A stretch of 64,000 bases of DNA from CAVQJU01 sp963755195 (lineage in GTDB: Bacteria > Acidobacteriota > Vicinamibacteria > Vicinamibacterales > CAVVIG01). The DNA lies in contig CAVWIZ010000008.1 in the NCBI GenBank assembly GCA_963755195.1, positions 682,001 to 746,000 of the forward strand. Reading direction: 5' to 3'. Made by a program: the position numbers and the translations under genes. Numbering within the stretch: the first letter of the stretch is position 1; each line of letters starts with the position of its first letter. Of the stretch, positions 57,881 to 64,000 are shown in pieces. The notes beneath the pieces were generated by a model that was not told where the DNA came from, did not search any database, and worked only from the letters and a program-made list of their open reading frames with translations.

Positions 57881-59164
57881 ATGAAGCAGAAGCGCTTTGC
57901 GCTGAGACGTCTGGCATCGATCGTCATGGTCGTCGGCGCCTTGATGGCACCGGTGGCTGCCCAAGCGCCGGCGCCGGGGCGCGGCGGTCCACAGGGTCCG
58001 ACGGTGACGTCACCCGAGATCGGCGCCGACCGGCGCGTGACGTTCCGCGATTCTCGCGCCAACCGCGCAGACCGTGGAGCTGCGGAGTCCCGGCGACATC
58101 CCTGGCATCGGCGGCCGCGGCGTCGCGCCGCCGCAGCTGACCAAGGACGCCGACGGCGTGTGGGAACGCGACGGTCGGCCCGTTGCCCGCCGGCGCCTAT
58201 CGCTACGTCTTCGTCGTCAACGGCGTTCCGGTCGTCGATTCGCGCAATCCGATGACGAGCCAGACCAACACCACGGTCTACAGCCTTGCCGTCGTGCCCG
58301 GCTCGGACGTGTTCGACACGAAGAACGTGCCGCACGGCGCGGTCGCCTCGGTCCACTACTACTCGACCGCGCTCGGCGGCATCCGGCGCGTGCACGTGTA
58401 CACGCCGCCCGGATACGAGACGAACCGCGAGCGTTATCCCGTGTTCTATCTGCTGCACGGCGCCGGCGACGTCGACGATTCGTGGACCTCGGTCGGCCGC
58501 GCGGGCTTCATCCTCGACAACCTGATCGCGGCGAACAAGGCGAAGCCGATGATCGTCGTGATGCCGGCCGGTCACGTCAACGGCGCCGGCGCGGCGCTTG
58601 GCGGCGTGGTCCCGGCCGCCGCCGCGCAGGGGATGCCGGGCATCGGCGGCAGGACCGGATCCGTTCGCCAGCGACTTCATGACCGACCTGATGCCGTACG
58701 TCGAGAAGAACTACCGCGTGCTGACCGATCGTCAGAGCCGCGCGATCGCGGGCCTCTCGATGGGCGGCAACCAGACGCTGAACATCGCGATTCCGCATCT
58801 GGAGAAGTTCGCGTACATCGGCGTCTTCAGCTCCGGCATCATCAGCGGCGGGCGCGGCGGCGCCGCGCCGGCGGACGAACACACCGTTCGGAGAAGCGTG
58901 GGAGAAGCAGAACCTGGCCGCGCTCGACAACGCCGCCAACAAGCGAGGCCTCAACCTCCTGTGGTTCAGCACCGGCAAAGACGACTGGCCTGATCGACGA
59001 CGACGAGGAGCACGGTGGAGCTGTTGAAGAAGCACGGCTTCAAGCCCGTGTTCATCGAGAGCGAAGGCGCGCACACCTGGCTCAACTGGCGCGACTATCT
59101 GTCGGTGTTCGCGCCGCAGTTGTTCCAGCCGCAGCGATCGTCCCCAAGTGCCTTGGGGCGATAA
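57881..59164 (+). CDS. Secreted enterochelin-esterase-like alpha/beta hydrolase; frameshifted
   Basis: About 425 residues over several frames. Signal peptide in MKQKRFALRRLASIVMVVGALMAPVAAQ, then APAPGRGGPQGPT (Gly/Arg/Pro linker). An E-set/CBM48-like N-domain follows (TVELRSPGDIPGIGGRGV, YRYVFVVNGVPVVDSRNP), then the esterase D domain: RRVHVYTPPGYETNRERYPV, FYLLHGAGDVDDSWTSVGRA, IAGLSMGGNQTLNIA (GxSxGG nucleophile) and SEGAHTWLNWRDYL (catalytic His). Breaks near 58055, 58175, 58655, 58890 and 58987 are single-base. Stop TAA 59162-59164. GGAGAG lies before the start. Related acidobacterial proteins are xylan acetyl- or feruloyl esterases (CE1-like), which would fit the adjacent convergent tannase; siderophore esterase is less likely because no siderophore genes are near. 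Confidence 0.8.
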
Positions 59165-59168
59165 CGGT

Positions 59169-60736
59169 TCACGGGCGGCACACGAAATTCTTCGCGTCCT
59201 CGGCGTCGCCAGAGCCTGAGTACTGCGGGTGATTCGGATACGCGCACAGCGGACGCGTACGGCCTGGAAACGCCGCGCCCGTCGCGATCACTGAATCCGG
59301 CGGCGTGCCCTTCTCGACCCAGTCGACGACGGCGCCCAGCATGTCGAAGCTGTCTGTCGCCCGACCGCCGGCGCAGTGGCCCATGCCGGGCACCAGAAAG
59401 AAGCGGCTCCACGAGGACACCTTGTCCATGCCGCCGTTGTCCGCGCTCATCTTCTCGTAGTAGTCGATGGTGTCGAGCGCGGAGAACCACGGATCGCTGG
59501 CGCCGTGATAGAAGAGCAGCTTGCCGCCGCGAGACGAGAAGGTGCTGAGGTTCGTCCACCATTTCGTGTCGCCGACGGCCCGCGGATCTCGCGCCAGCGT
59601 CAGCGCTTCTTTGTCCACGTCCACGTCGGTCGACAGGTTCGCCGGACCCAGCGGACCTGACCCGGGGCTCAGCAGACCCGGAATGCCGCCACCGCTGCGC
59701 GGTGATGCCGGTGTCGTACAGGAATCCCGGGTAGATCTGATTTCCGCGTGAGTCTCTGGGACCCGCGAAGGCCTTCTTGATGGCCGCGGTCTGCTGCGGC
59801 GTCAGGCACGCGTCGGTCTTCGCGCCCTTGCAGGTCAGCGCGGCCACGGGATCGAAATCGCAGGCGCGGATGTCGAAGATCATGCCGTCCTTCACGCCGT
59901 CCTTCGCGTCGCAGACGTTGAGGAGCGTGTCGACGATCAACGTTCTTGTCGCCGTCCGAAAACACCTGGTCCGGAATCGGCTTGCCGGCGGCATCCTTCG
60001 GCGCAATCTGGTTCAACGCGATCGCGACCCATCGATCGCCCAGGCCCGAATACCCGGTGCGCATCGCCGGCGCTCCGGCGACGACGCCGTCGAAGTAGGT
60101 CGGATAGCGCTCGGTCATCAGCATCGCCTCGCGTCCGCCCGTCGAGCAGCCGGCGAAATACGAATGATCGGCGGGCCGGCCGTAGTACTGCGCGACGATC
60201 TGCTTGGCGAGCACGGCAACCCGGCCAACGGCCACGTACGCGAAGTCGAGGCTGGCCTGCTGATCGCGCATGAAGCTGCCGTCGAACGCGCCGCCGCTGC
60301 TCTGGTGGCCGGTGTCGGTGGTGACGACGGCGAATCCGCGGGCGAGTCCGGGCGTGCTGCCGGCAGCCTGCGCGCCAAGCGGCAGAGCGACCGTGCCGTT
60401 CAATCCGCCGCCGCCCTGAAACAGAAAGCGTCCGTTCCAGTTGTCCGGCAACGCGACTGCAAAGCCAATCCCGTACGGCTTACCATCGACGCCGACGCGT
60501 CGATCGATGGTGCCGTCCACACGGCAATACGCCGGGAGACTGATCGCGGCGCCGCCGCGGCCGCCCCGACCCTGAGGCGCCGGGCCGGCTGGAACCGCCT
60601 GCGCTTTCGTGATGTCGAGCGCCACACCCGGCGCCTGAAACGTTGTCATCGCCGAGCACTTCGAGGACGCGTCCTGGCCCTGGGCGGCTGGCGCCACGAG
60701 CAACAGTGAACCCATCAGAATGTGGAAGATGCGCAT
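59169..60736 (-). CDS. Tannase/feruloyl esterase-family hydrolase with complete catalytic triad; frameshifted
   Basis: About 520 residues. Signal peptide MRIFHILMGSLLLVAPAAQGQ, a Gly/Arg-rich stretch (APQGRGGRGGAAIS), then FAVVTTDTGHQSSGG, YFAGCSTGGREAMLMTERYP with the nucleophile Ser (codon 60143-60145), RGGKLLFYHGASDPWF with the Asp (59493-59495) and LVPGMGHCAGGRATDSFDML with the His (59376-59378). The CS-D-HC motif is therefore complete. Frame breaks near 59943 and 59695 are single-base. The family removes feruloyl or galloyl groups from plant polymers. It is convergent with the esterase at 57881 (4-bp gap), and the two could act on the same acylated polysaccharide. It makes an informative contrast with the triad-less paralogue at 2463. 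Confidence 0.85.
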
Positions 60737-60907
60737 GCGGATAGCTTACATGAATGACCGGGAAGCCGCCGCTGAGGAAGGACGGATTCGTGACAGGAAG
60801 ATCGACCGCACGCGCCCGCACTGCCGGTACCGCAGTTATGGCCTGCGAGTGAACCGGCAGCACGGACGCGTCACGTTTTGCTCAGAGCACGCCGTAGACT
60901 CGCGCCA

Positions 60908-61261
60908 TCAGCGGCGTCGATCGCGCTCCCAGTTGTGGCGATCGCGGTCCCATTCGCGGCGATCGCGCTCGTAGCTACGCCAGTCGTGCCGATCCCAGCG
61001 CCGCTCCACGAACCTCGCGCGCGGGACCCAGCCACCAGCCACCCATCGGTGGCCGTGGTAGTAGCCGGGCTGCCAGACGTAGCCGGGGTACGGAGCCTGG
61101 CGATAGTACCCGTCATAGCCGTACGGGCCCGGCGCGACAACAACAGGCGGCGCGCCGATTCCGACATGGATCGAGAAGCGCGAGTCCGCGCTCGCAGTCG
61201 CCACGCTCAGCGCGCCGAACAGAACCGTCAGACCAGCCGTTCGCAGCATCATGCGTTTCAT
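60908..61261 (-). CDS. Small exported WXXGXW-repeat protein
   Basis: A 117-residue protein; start ATG 61261 is preceded by GGAGG, preferred to 61273. Signal peptide MKRMMLRTAGLTVLFGALSVATASA. The mature protein is Pro/Tyr/Gly-rich with YPGYVWQPGYYHGHRWVAGGWVPR, two WxxGxW-type units, and an Arg/Asp/Trp-rich tail (DRREWDRDRHNWERDRRR) of high charge. WXXGXW/YXWGXW proteins are widespread exported proteins of unknown role, possibly cell-wall or metal associated. It stands alone, with about 170 and 200 bp of non-coding DNA on its two sides. Confidence 0.75.
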   Translation of the reverse strand: MKRMMLRTAGLTVLFGALSVATASADSRFSIHVGIGAPPVVVAPGPYGYDGYYRQAPYPGYVWQPGYYHGHRWVAGGWVPRARFVERRWDRHDWRSYERDRREWDRDRHNWERDRRR

Positions 61262-61476
61262 GACCGCCTCCATCTGCGGGGAGGGAGTGCGAGTGCGATG
61301 CCAGTTTCCTTATGCGATTTCAGGCCTGGTTTCCTCGATCTCCTGATGGGCTGTCCTCTGCGAACGACAAACTCATGGCTCAACCACATTGCACGTTCCA
61401 GCGCTGAGCTTGGGCGGGTCAGCCGGCGCGTAGCCGCTGACGTGCCGAACACCGTTCACCAAGCCCGATCACCCGT

Positions 61477-61962
61477 CTACGGCGATTCCAGTCGCTTCTT
61501 GAGCGCGGCGAGGTCTTTTCGATTTGCGCGGCGCATCGCGCCCGCGATGAAGGGAGCGAGCCACTTGGAAAACCCGGTGGGCGTTCCTCGGTTTCGCAGG
61601 GTCATCCGCGTGGCTCCCTCTGGAGTGGTCTCCCAGGTGTAAGTCGTCTCCATGGGAAACGGACCCTCAGCCGTTCGCATCACCAGTCGTTCACCCGGCG
61701 CCAGCTCAACCACTTCGTACGTGTACGCCATTCGCCGCCCGAGAAAATGGGCCACGAATGTGATTTGCGACCCTATCGTGACGGGCGGCGGCGTTTTCCA
61801 CTCGACAGCCTTGATGTTGACGTACCACTCGGGGACATGGTCCGGGTTCGCCGCATAGCCGGACACCGTCGCACGCGAGCAGTTGATGAGAATGCTGCTC
61901 GAGACGTCCACGCTCGGCGGGCCTGACCAGACGCGAGCCGCTTTTGCCAGGGGTCGGGTCAT
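61477..61962 (-). CDS. SRPBCC-family protein (polyketide cyclase/START-like)
   Basis: A 161-residue protein with the START-like fold: VDVSSSILINCSRATVSGYAANPDHVPEWYVNIKAVEW at the N-terminus (the usual beta1-alpha1 entrance with Pro-Trp), YTYEVVELAPGERLVMRT, TTYTWETTPEGATRMTLRNRG and a long C-terminal helix ending KRLESP. Such small proteins bind hydrophobic ligands or act in stress responses; no active site can be named. It lies 42 bp downstream of the DoxX gene on the same strand and may be a distal member of the RiPP operon, though it is not a usual component. Confidence 0.75.
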   Translation of the reverse strand: MTRPLAKAARVWSGPPSVDVSSSILINCSRATVSGYAANPDHVPEWYVNIKAVEWKTPPPVTIGSQITFVAHFLGRRMAYTYEVVELAPGERLVMRTAEGPFPMETTYTWETTPEGATRMTLRNRGTPTGFSKWLAPFIAGAMRRANRKDLAALKKRLESP

Positions 61963-62004
61963 GATGCCTTCATGATCGGATCAATAGACCGGGACGCACG
62001 CCAC

Positions 62005-62494
62005 TTACACGGTCGGAGGGCGACCGCGCCTGTTATGGACGTATCGACCGATGAGGTAGTCGACAGAGAAGACTCCTGGTCCGCGCGTGAGGAGCAGCAC
62101 GAGGATCGCGCCCCAGACCAGATGCTCATTGTACGCGTTGGGGTACACGAAGGTTTGAATAACAGCGATCATTCCCAGGAGCGGAAGCGTCGCGATGCGG
62201 GTTGCGAGTCCGAGAAAAAGAAGAATCGGGATCGTCAGCTCCTGGACCATGGCGATGCGTGCCGCCACAGCCGGATCGAGCAACGGCACGCGATATTCCT
62301 CCTGAAACAGTCTGACCGCGAATTCCCAGGACTGGTACTTCAGGAGCCCCGCCTTGAAGAAGGTTGCCCCGACACCAATGCGTCCGGCGAGTTGAATGAT
62401 CGACAGCGGGAAACGCGCCGAGCCTGACGCGCATCGCATCGAGCCACGCGATACCGGTCGAGTCAATCGCGGGCGTGGCCGGCTCGGGGCTCAC
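62005..62494 (-). CDS. DoxX-family membrane protein of the bufferin-type cluster; one frameshift
   Basis: About 162 residues. GTG 62494, 3 bp after the BufC stop, opens a frame MSPEPATPAIDSTGIAWLDA that fits until about 62418. There one extra C (TTTCCCGCTG for TTTCCGCTG) shifts to the frame carrying LSIIQLAGRIGVGATFFKAGL, EFAVRLFQEEYRVPLLDPA and ATRIATLPLLGMIAVIQTFVYP. A later in-frame start (62466) would drop the coupling. Four transmembrane helices of the DoxX/TQO-small-subunit type are recognisable. DoxX proteins are frequent fourth members of MNIO/DUF2063 gene clusters (BufD/HvfD), where they are proposed to help export or redox chemistry of the modified peptide. Confidence 0.8.
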
Positions 62495-62497
62495 AGG

Positions 62498-63088
62498 TCA
62501 GCTCCCGTCGATTGTGCCGCCACTCGACGGACGAACTCTTCGCTCACTGAGGCGATTCATCTGCAGCTCTCCTCGAAGGCCCCGAATCTCCAGCCAGACC
62601 TCCTCTTGCCGGAGCGCATAGGCGTCGGGCGCAGTGTCAGTCAGGAACAAGCCGATCAGCTCGTCGAGTGCCCAGTCCAGGTGGATGTACTGCACGTTCG
62701 GCGACTCCTCGGTCGCCAGTGCCAGGCGGCCGAGGTGCCATTCAAGTTCGGCGAACTGCGCCAGGTACGGCAGAGACCCGGCAGCGGGATGCGCGCCAAG
62801 GTACCGCGGGAAACCGTCGCCATACTCGGCGACGCACGGTCTGCACGGAGGATGCTCGCGAATGAAGGACGTCGCGACGTGAGTCACGAGATCGGAACCG
62901 ACCAGCCACACGGTAGCCGGGAACCGTTCGACGAGCGCGCGGGTCAGGCTCGCCACATAGTGGCGCTGATGAATCGCAAGCCGGTGTTCGGGACGAGTCC
63001 CCCCTAACAGTACCGGCGCCACGGCCGCGCTGTTGCCGTCGACCAGCGCGTCACGAATGCCGGCTTGAATGTCAGCCAGCGTAAGCAC
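62498..63088 (-). CDS. bufC: BufC/HvfC-type RiPP modification partner (DUF2063)
   Basis: A 196-residue protein starting at GTG 63088, 17 bp inside the end of the MNIO gene. The DUF2063 N-terminal domain is recognisable: LTLADIQAGIRDALVDGN, LAIHQRHYVASLTRALVERFPATVWLVG, ATSFIREHPPCRPCVAEYGDGFPRYL and LPYLAQFAELEWHLGRLALA. In characterised MNIO systems this protein binds the leader peptide and presents it to the iron oxidase. It is the third gene of the cluster and was identified by family pattern and context. Confidence 0.85.
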   Translation of the reverse strand: MLTLADIQAGIRDALVDGNSAAVAPVLLGGTRPEHRLAIHQRHYVASLTRALVERFPATVWLVGSDLVTHVATSFIREHPPCRPCVAEYGDGFPRYLGAHPAAGSLPYLAQFAELEWHLGRLALATEESPNVQYIHLDWALDELIGLFLTDTAPDAYALRQEEVWLEIRGLRGELQMNRLSERRVRPSSGGTIDGS

Positions 63089-63951
63089 GGCGATCCTCTC
63101 TCGCGGCTTCTCGAATGCGATCGGCTGCGGCGGCCTCTCCCGTCAGGACCGCCAAGGCCGGCAGATCGTTGTCCCATTCCACGATCGTGGGCTGCGGGCC
63201 GAAGCGGCGGATGGCATGGGCATACAGGTCCCATGCCGGTTCCGCCACGGCGTGCGCGTGGGTATCGACCAGCAATGTTCCACCTGGCGTCGCCTCATCC
63301 GCTTCGGGCGTGAAGCCCCCAAGGTGGAGTTCCGCGACCGCCTCAGCCGGGAACTCGTCGATGAAGCGATACGCGTCGTACCCCATGTTGTGGCCGCTGA
63401 GATAGGACGTTGCTGACATCACAGAGGAGCCGACAACCGGTCGCGTTCACCAGTGCGTGCAGAAACTCGAGCTCGGTCATGGTCGACGTCGCCAACGAGA
63501 CGTAGGTTGAGGGATTCTCGATGACGTACGCGCGCCCCAGGACGTCCTGAACCTCCGCAAGATGCGCCGCGACCACGCGGAGCGTCTCTGCCGTGTAGGG
63601 CAACGGCAAGAGATCGTTGAGATACGCGCCACCCACTGTGGACCAGGCCAGGTGCCCAGAGACGAGCACCGGATTCAGCCGATCCACCAACGCCCGAAGT
63701 CGCGTCAGGTGCCCACGGTCGATGCCGTCGGCGCTGCCGATGGAGATGCCGACGGTGTGCACCGAGATCGGATAATCGCGAGCGAGATCCGTCAGTAACT
63801 CGAGTCCGTGCGGATTCGCGAGGAAGTTCTCCGGATGAATCTCGAGCCATCCGACGGATGGGCGAGTGGCCACCACCTCGGCAATGTGCGGAAGCCGAAG
63901 GCCGATGCCGGTCCGTTCAGCCGCGTGTCTGGCGTCACTGGTGATGGCCAC
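63072..63951 (-). CDS. bufB: Multinuclear non-heme iron oxidase (MNIO, DUF692) of a bufferin-type RiPP cluster; one frameshift
   Basis: About 292 residues, start GTG 63951 with GGAGAGGG upstream. TIM-barrel MNIO motifs are present in order: GIGLRLPHIAEV, WLEIHPENF (His/Glu), ISVHTVGISIGS, LVSGHLAWS (His), YVIENPSTYV (Glu-Asn), LLCDVSN (Asp), AVAELHLGGF (His) and LLVDTHAHAV (Asp/His/His), together the iron ligands of the family. A single-base break near 63420 splits NALLCDVSN... from YLSGHNMGYDAYRFIDEFP. The family oxidises Cys residues of precursor peptides to oxazolone/thioamide or thiooxazole groups that bind copper. It lies 14 bp after the probable precursor stop and overlaps bufC by 17 bp. 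Confidence 0.85.
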
Positions 63952-63965
63952 GTTCCCTCTCCTCG

Positions 63966-64000
63966 TTACTTCGGTTGAAGGCTGCCGCCGACGATGCGGT
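63966..64000 (-). CDS. C-terminus of a probable DUF2282 bufferin precursor (window edge)
   Basis: Only 35 bp are inside the window: codons reading RIVGGSLQPK followed by TAA (63966-63968), 14 bp before the MNIO start. DUF2282 precursors typically end with GTC-x-x-x-GG-x-L-x-P-x, so the GGSLQPK ending at this position fits the BufA role. The assignment rests mostly on position. Confidence 0.5.
   Translation of the reverse strand, partial: RIVGGSLQPK

Noticed and set aside
57881..59164. Siderophore (enterobactin) esterase role
   Set aside because: The fold matches, but no siderophore synthesis or uptake gene is nearby, and acidobacterial relatives of this type are usually acetyl- or feruloyl-esterases.
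63420..63951. Two separate small DUF692 genes
   Set aside because: The two frames carry complementary, non-overlapping halves of one MNIO barrel and are joined by a single-base shift near 63420.

Overview
The window looks like chromosomal DNA of a high-GC, Gram-negative, free-living degrader, most likely an acidobacterium close to the Vicinamibacteria. This is inferred from three TonB-dependent receptors with carboxypeptidase-like N-termini, many secreted amidohydrolases and esterases, an SMP-30/Gfo-Idh-MocA catabolic operon and several lineage-typical secreted proteins of unknown function. I saw no rRNA, tRNA, CRISPR array, transposase or phage gene. No stretch longer than 300 bp lacks a gene.

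Layout. 1-13.6 kb: SNase-like protein, two secreted amidohydrolases, a tannase-family protein that has lost its catalytic triad, an NRPS-like A-T-T-TE protein, a hydroxyacid-dehydrogenase-type oxidoreductase, a TMTC-like membrane/TPR protein, an FkbM methyltransferase and an NHL beta-propeller. 13.8-28.7 kb: a giant surface protein with six tandem ~110-residue repeats, a carboxypeptidase-regulatory-domain protein and two TonB receptors. These frames are repeatedly broken by single-base insertions that look like consensus errors. 28.9-43.3 kb: an NmrA-like protein, a five-gene operon (MetE-like, Gfo/Idh/MocA, EboE-like TIM barrel, SMP-30 lactonase, secreted protein), a divergent XRE-cupin regulator, a third and intact TonB receptor, a second MetE-like gene, and a three-gene operon of secreted proteins including a metallo-beta-lactamase-fold protein. 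43.6-48.5 kb: a secreted lamin-tail-domain protein. 48.6-56.8 kb: the alpha-2-macroglobulin/pbpC pair. 57-60.7 kb: a DUF4159 protein, an enterochelin-esterase-like protein and a second tannase with an intact triad. 60.9-64 kb: a WXXGXW protein, an SRPBCC protein and the end of a bufferin-type RiPP cluster (DoxX, BufC/HvfC, MNIO, and the last ten residues of a probable DUF2282 precursor).

How the genes may work together. A 17-bp partly palindromic element (consensus near GTKCATTGACACTGWAC) overlaps the -35 region in front of the MetE-like operon, the intact TonB receptor, the three-gene secreted operon and, in weaker form, the second TonB receptor. The XRE-cupin gene is divergent from the first of these. 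I infer a local regulon that imports and catabolises one substrate, with outer-membrane uptake, oxidation, TIM-barrel and lactonase steps, two stand-alone MetE-type methyl-transfer domains and three related secreted proteins. Its substrate cannot be read from the sequence. The C-terminal part of the window is a copper/metal-stress type RiPP operon of a known class.
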